This document shows, piece after piece, positions 46,801-57,689 of a stretch of DNA of 64,000 bases. Position numbers and translations under genes: made by a program. This DNA comes from Protonemura montana. Lineage: Eukaryota; Arthropoda; Insecta; Plecoptera; Nemouridae. Location of the stretch: assembly GCA_947568835.1 (NCBI GenBank), contig OX387610.1, positions 8,147,501 to 8,211,500 on the forward strand, read 5' to 3'. How positions within the stretch are numbered: position 1 is the stretch's first letter; each line of letters starts with the position of its first letter. Below the pieces are notes generated by a model, which did not search any database, was not told where the DNA came from, and saw only the letters and a list, made by a program, of their open reading frames with translations.

Positions 46801-49800
46801 AAGTAGTCCTGACAATTTTCCAAAAAGAAAAACCCAGTCTTCATTAGAATTAATCAATTAAATTAATTTTTGGAAAATTGCCAGAACTGCTTTCACCCTT
46901 GATAAAGGAACAGGTACCTGTGAGTGAGATGAGATGACTTACCTTCATTTGTTCCGTTGTTGGCCATGTAAGAAATTGGCTTCCTCGTCTCATTTCTCTG
47001 TAAATCAGTTAAAGAATTGTTGTCCTGTGGTAGAAAGCACATAAGAGTCCACATACTTCATTATTTGTTCTTCAATCTTGACCAGTTTGTCATAGTGATT
47101 CAGTTTATTGTTCATAGCAACAGGTGCTCACTTGTGAAGGTGTCTGACGGAGATTTTTTTTTATATATTTATTTATTTTCAATCCGTAACATACATACTT
47201 ATTGGCAGTTATTCATCGTCAAAAGGTTAATGTAAATGTGTTCCTCGCAGTTCTGCGTTTTGACGAGCTGACCTGGTGGCAAGCTCTGTTGGCAAGTCTC
47301 GGAGTTGGAGCTGTTGTCGGGATTTGCGTGCATCTCTTCCTGTCGCCGTACTTGCGGAAAAAGTGCACCAGTAAGTATTTACAGGATTTTTACACCATTT
47401 TTTTTTTGGGAACTAATTTCGATTACTGAGATGTTTTTTTTAACGTATTCAGCTTCAAAGGGAACCAGGAGTTCCTCTCAGAGATTAACTATATTGCAAG
47501 GATTTGTTGTACGTTTGTGAATCTTTGCCACGATTCATATTTTTCTGGCAAATAGGTGCGGGTCTTCGTTGAGTTAAGTGCGGTTCTTACTAGGAATTTA
47601 AATATATTTTTCACTAATGGTTACCATAATAAACAAAGCCTCTAAAATGGTGTATTACCCAAAACGCAGAAATTTTCGTAAAAAAGTACCTCAACCTAAA
47701 AAAGATGTAGCTACGCCTTCTTGACTTCTGCTGTCTCAGTAAAACTCCACACAACTCAAATTCCCTGAACCCCCCAAGAAAACGGTTTATTTCCACCGCT
47801 GTACACATTGTTACATATGACCCTCAAAACAGTAAAACAGTCACTGGGTGTTGTGAATGAACCGCTCATAACCAGATTTATACAAATTTTCACTGTCGAG
47901 GCCCTCGTAAATAAATAAAAAAAATATATATTGGTTCTCATTGACTGCATGCTTGCCCACCCCTGAGTTGGTAAAACCTTAGCGGTGAAATCTTACCTAA
48001 TTAGCAACTTTTGTAACTTCCAGTGGATGAGAAGAACCTTGCAGACGAGATAGAAAGAAAGCGTGTGGAGAACTTGGGCATCACGAACATGGTATTCACG
48101 GTCAGCGAAGCAGAAGGCGACAAGGTAAGAAAACATAAAATTCATCGAGTAAAATTTGAAACTAATGTGCTAGTTTTACAACACTAAGTTTAGATGACAA
48201 CTGGTGTTTGCAATCAAAATAGAATTATCTGGTTGGCTGTAACCATGGTGATGAGTCTAACTGGCAGTTGTCTTTTTAACTACACATTGTAAAACCAACC
48301 CTAAGGGACTCAAGGTCAAGACGTTATAGCGTTTAGGGTGTCAACTTTGATAACTTTTCACCTGGATTAGCCACAAAAATATTTCAATATTTTTTCTATC
48401 TCCGGAAAACGTTAATTTTCTTTGCAATGTGTTCTGTCAGTTAACAAAGATTGAAAATGAGTTTCTTTGCGCTTTTAGGTATTCAACAACGAACTTACGT
48501 TGAGTCCAAACGGCCTCACAAATGGATCAGCAAATGAAGCAGCGAACGACACTGTCGCCAACGGCTCTGCTCACAGTACTGACAAAATCGCAGAAAATGG
48601 TGACATTACGGTAAGAATAAATATCAGAAACATTCTATAATAAACCTTGTTAGTGGCACCTTACCTGTTGCTTTCTTGAGTAACTTTTGAGGAATTTCTT
48701 GAATTTGGACAGTTTCCACGAACGCATGTTGACAATTTTTTTCAATTCAAATTTTAACCTGTGAGAACCCTTAAAGCCAATTTCTATTACATTGTAATGA
48801 ACTGAACGATGCCGGGCATGGGCTACTTGCCATAGATTCCTATGACTACTCTTGTTTCACCCACCCATTACCATGACATTGTGTAGAACTGACCAGTGCC
48901 GGGCACGGGTTACTTGTTTTTCTACTCTTTTCAAGGGGTCTGCAAAGTTTTATCGCTTGCCTTGTGCCCCTAGGCATTAACCAATAAAGATCAAAACGAC
49001 CACAACTAACACATCCACCTCTTTTTTTAGACAACCGTCGACAAACCAACAGGCGTCCAAGCCTCCCGCGACGACGACCCTCCAGAAATCGCCCGTCTCT
49101 TCACTTTCCTCCAAATTCTGACGGCCACTTTCTGCTCGTTCGTCCACGGTGGCAACGACGTCAGCAATGCCATCGGTCCATTGACTGCCCTCTGGCTCAT
49201 ATACACGGATGGTGTGCTTCTGTCTAAAGCCCAGACTCCGATCTGGATCCTTCTCTACGGAGGTCTTGGCATTACGGTCGGCCTCTGGCTTTGGGGGAGG
49301 AAGGTGATGAAGACGATCGGAACGGACCTCTCCAAAATCGTGCCCTCCACGTAAGTTTCTATTTTACTAATAAAAAAGAGTTTTCGATTGTGGTGTGATA
49401 GAATTTCACATGTGTGCAGGCATATTACACAATATAACTTCATAAAAATTGATAAAAATCTTAAATAAAAATTGGTCGGGACAGATATTTTAGTGCGAGT
49501 TTGAGTAAAGACTCCATGTTCCTTTCCCGTGGACACCCAGGATACCTAATATTAGTAATATTGAATTTATATTATGAACACAACCTTAAATTAAGAACGT
49601 CTAGGCAGTTGTTGTTTTTTTATTCAAATCTCTGTTATCATAAATTTGCAAAAGGTTAAAAAAAAGAAAATGTATAACTGGATTTTTTGTTCCATTGAGG
49701 GTTTTTTACAAGATTGGTTGGTTATTTTGCAAATAAATGGCAATTCAGTCGAATTCTCACCCTCAACAAAAATAAAATAAAATGGAACACAAGTTTCGAA

Positions 49801-50887
49801 ACGCGTGGGAAGACAGTTTGACTTCAAAACCACTTAGAAATAATTTGATACTATTTAAATATGAATGTTATATATGATTGATAGATAATTGGTCCAGGAT
49901 ACTCTTTCCCTAGCAAGGTTCTGATCTGTTTCTGTCTCTCTTCAGTGGTTTCGTGATCGAACTTGGAGCGGCTACCACAGTGTTGATTGCCTCCAACATC
50001 GGAATCCCAATCAGTACCACTCACAGCCTTGTGGGCTCTGTGGTCCTCGTCGGGCTGGTCAGTTCCTCTAAGGAAGGAGTCAACTGGGGACTCTTTAGGT
50101 AAGCATCAAGTGCATAGCCTGAAAAGGATGAGTTGATGGCAACATTGAGTTTATAAGTTCAGTCAAGAGTCCCAGCGCTAATTTAAATATTTTTGACAAC
50201 CTGCGACCGTTCTTTTTCGTTTGCAAAGATATGCAACTAATAGTAACAACTCAAAATATCGCTTAAAGTCTTATCAACCGTTGGCGTTAGCGTTAACATA
50301 GACTTTTTGAACATACTTCAGTTTTAAATGCGAGAAATTTGCGAGTAAAACCGAAATCAAATTTTTCAACCCTCTAAAAACCTTTTACCTAGTAGTAATT
50401 TATTTATTATCGCTGGTTTAGTAGTTGATCTGTTGGTATTTTTTGCAAAACAGCGCAACATTTGCACTGGGATTCTAACTCGAGACTAAACCGTTACACC
50501 CAATTAAAAAAACCAGGTCCAGGAAATGTTTCAAGCAGACCACTATTTTAGGACTTCATTTGTTCACCGTTTTACTTGAACTCCCATGATTAGTAATTAC
50601 CAAAATTATCAGACAAACCCAAAGTTCAATAACAGCTCATTCAAAAGATAGAATATTATTTTATATTAAATCAATATAAAATTGATAAAAGTAACAAACA
50701 TTTTTGTCTGAAACGTAGCTCATTCTTACAATTTATCAATTCTGAAACACTGGTTGGTACTGAAGTATAACCGTGCAACTTTCTTTGTCTTTCCAGGAAT
50801 ATAATCTTTGCATGGGTGGTCACCCTGCCCATATCTGGGGGAATCAGCGCTTTGATGATGCTGCTTTTGAGAGCAGTAGCGCTATAG
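43849..50887 (+). CDS. SLC20A: Sodium-phosphate cotransporter, SLC20/PiT (PHO4) family, 10 exons, 517 aa
   Basis: Coding exons: 43849-44059, 44892-44990, 45685-45828, 46426-46608, 47251-47370, 48024-48124, 48479-48610, 49031-49350, 49946-50098, 50797-50887. All are GT-AG and phases match (1,1,1,1,1,0,0,2,2), totalling 1554 bases to stop TAG. The protein has the inverted-duplicate PiT fold. PHO4 repeat 1 has [11 protein letters not shown] at 33-43 and a conserved Glu at 63; repeat 2 has [11 protein letters not shown] at 370-380 and Glu at 442. [13 protein letters not shown] and [12 protein letters not shown] are the paired P-I-S-x-T-H loops. Asp36/Asp373 and Glu63/Glu442 match residues required for Na+-coupled phosphate uptake in vertebrate PiT proteins. 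It should import phosphate with sodium at the plasma membrane. The hydrophilic central loop (about 253-349) is roughly 95 residues, far shorter than in vertebrate PiT1/PiT2 (about 650-680 aa in total). Confidence 0.96.
44190..44372 (+). pseudogene. LINE ORF2 3' end fragment, PiT intron 1
   Basis: The frame reads [14 protein letters not shown], resembling the conserved RVVDxWNxLP box near the C-terminus of Jockey/CR1-like ORF2. It ends in tttcaaataaata followed by (AT)n, a typical LINE 3' tail. Confidence 0.5.
44488..44756 (-). pseudogene. LINE ORF2 C-terminal fragment, PiT intron 1
   Basis: On the - strand one frame stays open from 44756 to a TAA at 44488: [20 protein letters not shown], then [19 protein letters not shown]. 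The W/F-N-S-L-P-D-D and F-K-x-x-L-K-K pattern is the usual end of LINE ORF2. It is followed by an aaataaataaata tail. It is 5'-truncated like most LINE copies and lies tail to tail with the fragment at 44190-44372. Confidence 0.72.
45357..45650 (+). repeat. Two diverged direct repeats, PiT intron 2
   Basis: tgtttgtcggtatc…caat…tgctgatgaggttggat begins at 45357 and again at 45537, 180 bases apart. Similarity continues through gaaagc…atgaa…caaatcaagt to cttattggttt. It is a local duplication with no coding content. Confidence 0.65.
45847..45885 (+). repeat. 8-bp microsatellite just inside PiT intron 3
   Basis: About four tandem copies of tatggtac, starting about 20 bases after the exon 3 donor. 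Confidence 0.8.
45919..46168 (-). mobile_element. 5S SINE, degenerate and deleted, PiT intron 3
   Basis: gtgccggcacgtagcc, then a jump to gcaaggcgaatgaagttgta, then the head remnant gcagtgctgcttaactta…gtccctccaacacgcc. The central body is missing. Confidence 0.65.
46630..46925 (+). mobile_element. Family A MITE, PiT intron 4
   Basis: Left end gcttttagactcatgtctac, interrupted by a (ttatt)n stretch, then agcactagttttgataaact and the palindromic centre (tcctgacaattttcc and tggaaaattgccagaa). It ends at ccttgataaaggaacaggta. The right arm is lost. Confidence 0.65.
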
Positions 50888-51230
50888 TCTTGAAGACTTG
50901 GAACTGTCGTGCCCAGGATGACATTCAAACTTGGTCGAGTACGGTTCCTACAAAGTTTTATATACTTAAGTGATATTATCTTAGTGTTTCTTAGTTGTGT
51001 CTTTTTTACTACAAGTATTATTTAGTTTTTTAAGAGTTTATTAGAAATATTGTAAGCGCCATTTCACTTAAGGAACAACTGTTTTCAAAATTATTTTCTC
51101 GTTTTCAACGAGATTTCAACATTACGAAAAGAATATTCTTCTTCAAGTGAAATGGAGCATAAACGGTCGCGATTAATGAATACAATTCGATAAATTAATT
51201 TCATCATGTTGATGCGCTTTTATCTTACCG
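50888..51230 (+). other. Probable 3'UTR of the PiT gene
   Basis: AT-rich sequence after the TAG at 50885-50887. It contains an imperfect stem formed by ccatttcactt (51059-51069) and aagtgaaatgg (51145-51155). No consensus AATAAA is found before the family B repeat at 51280, so the 3' end is not fixed. Confidence 0.35.
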
Positions 51231-51279
51231 ACATATAAGGGAAAACCAAGTAAAATTGTATTTTGGTGGCAAAAAATAT

Positions 51280-51500
51280 ATATTTTTCTTGTTAAGACCC
51301 CTACTACTCTCTAAAAAATTGATGCCCAAATGGGGACTCGAACCCAGGTCTCCACTTATTCCAATGAGCTGCTTGGGCACGTAATTATTGAGAGGATTTG
51401 AGTGAATTTGATGAGAATGAATCCACGAGCTTGAATGGTTGTGACGTGGTATAGCGTCACTAGAAACAGAGTGACTGTAAGTACTCACAGCATTTTGGTT
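51280..51500 (-). repeat. Family B copy, tRNA-like core on the - strand
   Basis: gatgcccaaatggggactcg, aacccaggtctccacttatt and aatgagctgcttgggca show a tRNA-like cloverleaf in reverse with both acceptor strands (tgcccaag against cttgggca). The flanks are ctctctaaaaaatt and aattattgagagg, an inverted pair. Confidence 0.7.
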
Positions 51501-51529
51501 ATACTCCTTGGAGATCCATCATTCTTAAG

Positions 51530-51775
51530 AAATACACTAAAATTCTCTCAATAATTACGTGTCCAAGTAGCTCAATTGGTTAGAGGAACACCCGCAACAG
51601 ATGGAAATTGGGGTTCGTGTCCTCGTTTGGGCATCAATTTTGGAGAGGGTAGTAGTGTTCCTAATAATAAAATACCCCGGAATTTCTAGCATTTGCATTC
51701 TAGCAAAGTTGACACTGATTTATTTGAAATCTTATATTTTTAAATTGCAAGCGCTTGCTATTTTGCAATTATACT
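51530..51775 (+). repeat. Family B copy, tRNA-like core on the + strand
   Basis: aattctctcaataattacgt precedes tgtccaagtagctcaattgg, and ttggggttcgtgtcctcgtt precedes tgggcatcaattttggagag. The tail cctaataataaaatacccc and the flank aaattgcaagcgcttgc follow. It lies only 30 bases from the previous copy, in the opposite orientation. Confidence 0.7.
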
Positions 51776-52194
51776 TTGAATACCATTTTTGTTTGTTGCA
51801 ATTTTAGAGTAACTATATTTATATTTTCTTTGCCAATTTTATGAGCAAATTGGAAAAATATGAGTGATATTTTGCTCATCGAAGTCACCGATGGGTGCCG
51901 AAATTACTTAAATATTGAAAATTTAAACACATTGTGGTGTTTCGTTATTATTTAACTTAAAGTGAATTTTTATACCAAGTGGACTAGCTGTTAGCGAATA
52001 TACGGACAATGCTTAACGTGATTAAGAAGAAGCCCGAGAAGATCATCAATCTTTAAAAAGAAAACAGTACTTACTTTTAAATATATACTATTGTCCAAAT
52101 AGCATAAACTGAAAAAAAAGTACGCACTAGAAAAACCAATGCATGGAGTAATGATTTATTTTTTGTTTATTTACCTAACAATTCCACCCCATAT

Positions 52195-52563
52195 CCTCTG
52201 GTGTTAGAAACTCCAGTCCTCTGGAGATCACCAAAGTTAAGGACACTGCGAAGGGTCAGGTATTGGAAGGGTGGCCATCGTACTCGTGACAAGTTCTGTA
52301 CGGGGAAAAAGGTTGGACTTCATTCGCCTTAATTAGCCTCTCGACAGCATAGATTTGTGGAGTAATCCTGTTGTTCGCGTGTACCGTCCTTCGGAAGGGA
52401 CGTTAAACCGATGACGGCTTAGTTCACTTCGACAGAAGTAGGCTACCTGCCGGCACCGGTCTTCACCACTTCCCTTCTATGCTAGTTCAGTTTAATCATA
52501 ATCCTCATCAACGCCATTAAACAGGACCTGTTGTCAAAACAGTGCGTCGTTAAACACCACTAA
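52195..52563 (+). mobile_element. 5S rRNA-derived SINE
   Basis: Head ctctggagatcaccaaagtt, ggtattggaagggtggcca; body with deletions; tail to agtgcgtcgttaaacaccac. More diverged in the head than most copies. Confidence 0.8.
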
Positions 52564-52579
52564 CCAATTAATCGATAAT

Positions 52580-52785
52580 TTGAAATATTATTTAAATTTA
52601 AAACGCTTGCAACGCGCGGGGTTCAATGCACTAAAATCCTCTCTAAAATTATGTGTCCAAGTAGCTCAATGGGTTAGAGCAACACCTGCGATAGGTGGAG
52701 ATCGGCGTTCGAGTTCCCATTTGGGCATTAATTTGTGAGAGGGTAGTAGTGTTACTATTAAGAAAAAAAAAAATAGTGTTTGTAG
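52580..52785 (+). repeat. Family B copy, most complete tRNA-like core
   Basis: The flank aaacgcttgcaacgcgcggg, then aatcctctctaaaattatg, then a tRNA-like block from tgtccaagtagctcaatggg to gttcgagttcccatttgggc, then attaatttgtgagaggg. A acceptor, D, anticodon and T arm can be drawn. The 7-base anticodon loop TGCGATA lacks U33, so it is probably not a working tRNA. Confidence 0.72.
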
Positions 52786-53804
52786 AGAAGCTACTAAGTT
52801 GAAGAAACTCGGTTCTGTAAAATAACGTTTTTTAATTTTAATTTAGAAAGTTTAGTCTGTTGACTTGAGAAAAAACTGTGCGAACTCCACCAGCAATTCT
52901 TGAGAAACGGTTTCACACGGCGCCTAGAATTCCTGCGTATCAAGTTGAACTAAATAACATAGATTAAAGTATGACGTAGCCTGGCAGATTAAGCATGACG
53001 GTTTAGAAAATAACTAACTGCGTAGACTATCTATTGTCTTTGGCGATAGAGCAACCGAGATCGTGGTAGTTGTCATTGAGAAGCGATCGAATTTCGATAT
53101 CAACAGTGCTTATTTACTAGAAATGGACAGAAATTCAATATGACTCCTGATAAGCGCTGTAATTGAAGGTGTTCCGTGTCTTTTAATCACGCCACGTGCA
53201 GAATTGCGATTGCAACAGATATCGTTCATTCCGGGGAAAACGTTGATATGAAAAGAAGAAATTAGAAATACTTTAAAACCTGTCTTTATAGCATGACAAT
53301 ATCATTACTTTTACATTGAAGTAACTATATTTTACAAATGCAAGTCTAGTTACGTCTCTCTTTTGGGTCCTCTTATGCGGCAGGTCCATATTTTGTCATG
53401 ATGCTGACTGACATTGCTGGTCAGAGTACCTAACGAATTCACAGCCTCGCTGATGTCTCTATCATTCAGACAGACTTTTTCTCTATTTGACAAGTAAATT
53501 CGATTATTGGAGTCTATTTGCTGGCAGTAGCAGAAGTCGCTCGCGATTTTATTGATAAATCACCATGATTACATGTGTTTACAGTTCCGTTTATTTTTTA
53601 TTATTTTTCATTGAAATTCTAGGGCCATGACAAAACGATCTATTCCATTTAACCTGATTTTACTTAACGTTTGGGTTTTGGGGTACCATCATTAAAAGTT
53701 TGCTGATAATCATTAAACACATGGTGCCACCCTCTTCTGCACATGTAAATTATCTCCAATTTTAATTTGACCTCTCCCATCGACGGTTGATAGTTCAGTA
53801 GACC

Positions 53805-54250
53805 AACGAACGGTTTGGCGTGTTGGAAACATTGGTTCTCCTGAGACCACCGAAGCTAAGCAAAATTCAGTTGAGTATGAATTTTTTTTAGTGATCACCG
53901 ATAGGGATGGCGTGTCGGAAACACCGGCCCTCGTGAGACCACCGAAGTTCAGCAACACTGCGCTGGGTCAGGCTTTGGACGGGTGACCACCGAAAGGTTT
54001 GGTGTGTTGGAAACACCGGCCCTCGTGAGACCACCTACGTACAGCAACATTTAGTTTATCATGGCATTGCATGGGTGACCACCGAACTGTTTCTCGTGTC
54101 GGAAACACCAGTTCTCGTGAGATCACCGAAATTAAGCAACACTGCGCTGGATCAGGTATTGGATGGGTGACCACAGAAAGGTTTGGCGTATTGAAAACAC
54201 CGGTTCTCGTGAGACCACTGAAGTTAAGCAACATTATTGAGTATGGAATT
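53805..54250 (+). mobile_element. Tandem pentamer of 5S-derived SINE head units
   Basis: Five head units start near 53810, 53902, 53994, 54086 and 54178, each step 92 bp. Each repeats the gttggaaacaccgg-like start, a ctcgtgaga(t/c)cacc block and a gggtgaccaccga junction. The body and tail of the SINE are absent. Units differ by point changes and by small replaced segments at their 3' sides. Confidence 0.85.
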
Positions 54251-55084
54251 GATTTTGTTAACAAGTCGACGACTAATCTACCTGTTCTGTTCGAATGAGA
54301 GGATCTAGCGTCTCTGTGTCGCCCCCCACCCCCTACAGCGTCAACTGTCAGTCACGAGCATGGGATAACTAGAACCAAGTTTTAAACAATTCCTTTCTCT
54401 AAACCCTAAGCACCGTGTGCCGAAGCAGTGTCACTGTTGGCATGGCGCCTCCACCTGTTCATAGTCATAACATAAGCATGTATTACATGACGGCATGCAT
54501 TGTCGATCACTTGATAACATAAAGTACGCTCCATTTCTTGCAAGGTTTTACTATTAGCTTGACTTACCTATGAAGCTACAAAAGAGGTATTATTTAAAAT
54601 TCCACCCCCATTGACATCGGGTCAGAAAATAGCAACACCTTTCGATCTACATTTCATAGCCCTAGAACTAGTTTTGTAAGAATATGCTTCTCAAAATATA
54701 TTTATTTATTGAATCCCATGACAGTGTCGATTAGAGCGTGATGTTTCCCCATGGATAAAATAATCAAATCACCACCGATTTCGAAAACAAGTTTTTTTTT
54801 AATACATTTTCATTTTCTTAAACTATATGTTGCCTCTTAAAAAAAAATCAAGTTTTGTCTGATAATTTTAACACGTGAAACTCCATGAATCAATTTCAGA
54901 GAAAATTTACTTCATAAGCTACCGAAACCAATAAGTTTTAACATTGTTTAAAACGTTTTTATGTACCTAACTCTTATCTTTGTGAATAATCGAGTTTTTG
55001 GAACAGCGAAGTGGTTCAGAGCCTCATTCTGATAGTGAGGTATTAGACTGTTTTACTCTGATTAAATTGATTTTTGGTCCTAAA

Positions 55085-55205
55085 ACGGACCTTGGTTAAT
55101 AATAATAATAATAATAATAGTTTTATTTCAGTAACAACATTTACATGTTATTGAATACGTCACATTTTAAAATATTTACATCTAAATATAAATCATTTTA
55201 GATAG
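55085..55205 (-). repeat. LINE-like 3' tail with ATT microsatellite
   Basis: On the - strand, gttgttactgaaataaaact is followed by (ATT)n. This composition and order are typical of a LINE 3' end. No ORF2 sequence was recognised upstream. Confidence 0.35.
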
Positions 55206-55488
55206 TTCTTCTACTACATCCGTCTACAACATCACAATCGAGTTTTCATGAAAAACCAATCCTAAATAGGGCAAACAAAATCAATTTTGCCACGTGTTAT
55301 TTATTTTTGAGTTACTGGCAAATGTAAATAAAAGTGTATGTAGGTAATAAAAATATCCTGAAAAAAAATTACCGCAGTTTGTTTCTCGAACAAGCCGTGA
55401 AATTATCAAGGGCCGGATTCATAAAACAGAGTTAACATTTAACCCCGGCGTTCAAACAAGATCAGCCAATCACATACTAATGTGTTTC

Positions 55489-55568
55489 CACATTTTAGCA
55501 TATTTAGCATAAATAGCATTTTAGCATATAGCATTTTAGCATTTTAGCATTTTAGCATTTTAGCATTT
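55489..55568 (+). repeat. Octamer microsatellite (attttagc)n
   Basis: About ten near-perfect units of attttagc with shorter variants (atttagc, atatagc) at the left end. Confidence 0.9.
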
Positions 55569-56207
55569 AGGTATATAGTGGGTTACCATATAGCGATTAG
55601 AAGTTGACCCCCAGATTTTTGGGAGTTTAAAAAAACCTCTGCTTTGTGGATCAAGTAATTGTCCAGAGAGGTAGTTGTTCTTATATGAAACTGATTGTAG
55701 TTAACGAGCGCGCAGGTGACCAAGAGGTTTTATATGGCTGTAGCGACACGTCATTGTCATTCGTCTCCTAGATTTCAAGCGAGAAGGGTGGTAGCTCAGT
55801 GGTGACATTTCCTAGTGCAATGCACTCAAGCGCTATGGCAGATCACGGACATTTGGTGCCACGTAAGTCAGTATTTGAAATTTATTTTAGGCTAGTGCCT
55901 ATTGTTGGGCATTTCTGAAGACAAGTTTTCAAAAATTACTTTTTTTTCACTATTCGTTGGCTTTGAATTCTGAGAAAAACTCTTAGGGCCAAATTTATAA
56001 TGTCCAGTTGAATGAGCGGCCGGTGGTTATCGATGCATACAGATGTTTCTGATTGGCTGTTGCCAATAACTGTTAGGTTCGTGTTCGTAACGGATCACTG
56101 GAAAACGGGCCTGTAGTGTTTTCTCTGTAATGTCTTACCATTTTTCAGGGAAAACGGTAGGGAAACATCTGAACTAAAGCACTCGTGTTCTTTTACATCC
56201 GTTTTTT

Positions 56208-56300
56208 TTTATGAGACCCATGTCTACTTTATCTTATCTTGGCACTTGTTTTCAAGGAACTGAATTCAAATTGGGATTTTGAATGCTAAGATAATCAGCG
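56208..56300 (+). mobile_element. Family A MITE, left-end fragment
   Basis: atgagacccatgtctacttt, ttggcacttgttttcaagga and gggattttgaatgctaag match the family left arm. The rest is missing. Confidence 0.55.
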
Positions 56301-56789
56301 ATTATAACAATTGATTCTACCAGAAATAAAAACGCTTTGTTAAGTTTTTTGGTAAATTTCGATCGTCTTCGAGTATTTATGTATTTTTTTTTTTGCTATA
56401 TTTCATCCAATATATTTATTATATTAATTTATTATATTTCTTATAATAAATACAATTAATATAGTTTTTGATTGACTACGTATACCACGCACTACGCAGG
56501 ATAATGCACATTATTTCTAAACCGAATGAGAAATAATTCGGCTTGTAATTCCGTATACCATGCAACAGCTTTCCATCTCAGACATAAAATGGCCGACGGA
56601 AGACACCTGACAGTTAGGTAACTAGGGTTTACCCCAACTCTGCTTTGACACCACTAATAAAATGGGTACTATAGGTTTAATAAAAATAAGAAATGCCACA
56701 GCAAATCACCGTCTTAGTTTATACGTTTTTTCACTTCGTGAATTCGTTTTTAGCAAAGAAAACAGAACTGAACGAAGCTTTGTCGAGGG

Positions 56790-57088
56790 TAGACGTGGTG
56801 TCGGCATGTAGCCTACTCTTGTCGAAGAGTACCAAAGGGGACCACCGGCTTATCGTCCTTTCCGAAGGATGGTACAACGCGTACAACAGAATTCCTCCAC
56901 AAATTTATGCTGTCGAGAGGTTGATAAGCACGGCGAAAGTTACTGTACTTACTTTCATCCCTCCAATCTCTCTCCCGAACAGAACTGGTCATGTGTAAGA
57001 CGGTCATCCATCCAACACCTGACCCAGCGTAGTGTTGCTTAACTTCGGTGACTCATGAGAACCGGTGTTTCCATAACGCCAAACCTTC
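56790..57088 (-). mobile_element. 5S rRNA-derived SINE, tail missing
   Basis: From acgtggtgtcggcatgtagc to gtttccataacgccaaacct. Body and head are present on the - strand; the tail is lost. Confidence 0.82.
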
Positions 57089-57689
57089 CGTTTTTTTTAA
57101 AGTTAAATAATAAGGTGAAATTAGGTTTCTAGGTGGTTTTCTTGGCCCAATTTACCCAATTGGTACCAGTGTTTGGGGTGGGTGGTGTTTTTTTGTCGGA
57201 AGAGGGGGGGGGGGGGGACGAGCAATCGAACTCAGTGCAACATGACAGTAGCGAGATCGGCTACGCAGCCTCTTCGCATGCGGCTATCCGCTGCTACTAT
57301 TGGGCATCACGAGCCGCTACGCTGCGCAGCGCTGCGTAACCAGATCATTTTAGTTTTACTCTCAATATCCTAGAAATGTACTTTAGCAATACCTTGTGCC
57401 AGCTAGCGAGAGCTGCAGCAAATTAACCGGGCAAGGTGGAGCTTATAAACTTAGAGAACGGAAGGTGGCGCTGGGTTTCCCGTGCGTTGGTTTCATAGTT
57501 GGTTACCGCAGCGCAGTACTCTGATAACGCTAGTGTAGAACTGTCTGCGCAAAAAATAGACGCCAAATGACTTCTTTTTTGACAAAAATGAAAGATGCTG
57601 GAGGATGCTTATGTGTGGAGACACGTCCTTACGAGTGTTAAGATTTGTGTTCGTTATTTCTCGCATTTGAAACAAGTTTACGCTAAATC

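Noticed and set aside
52640..52735. Functional tRNA gene
   Set aside because: A cloverleaf can be drawn, but U33 is missing, the anticodon stem is irregular, and the sequence belongs to a dispersed repeat family.
53805..54250. Functional 5S rRNA gene cluster
   Set aside because: Units are 92 bp, lack the full 120-nt 5S sequence, differ from each other by many changes, and the same head occurs joined to a SINE body elsewhere.
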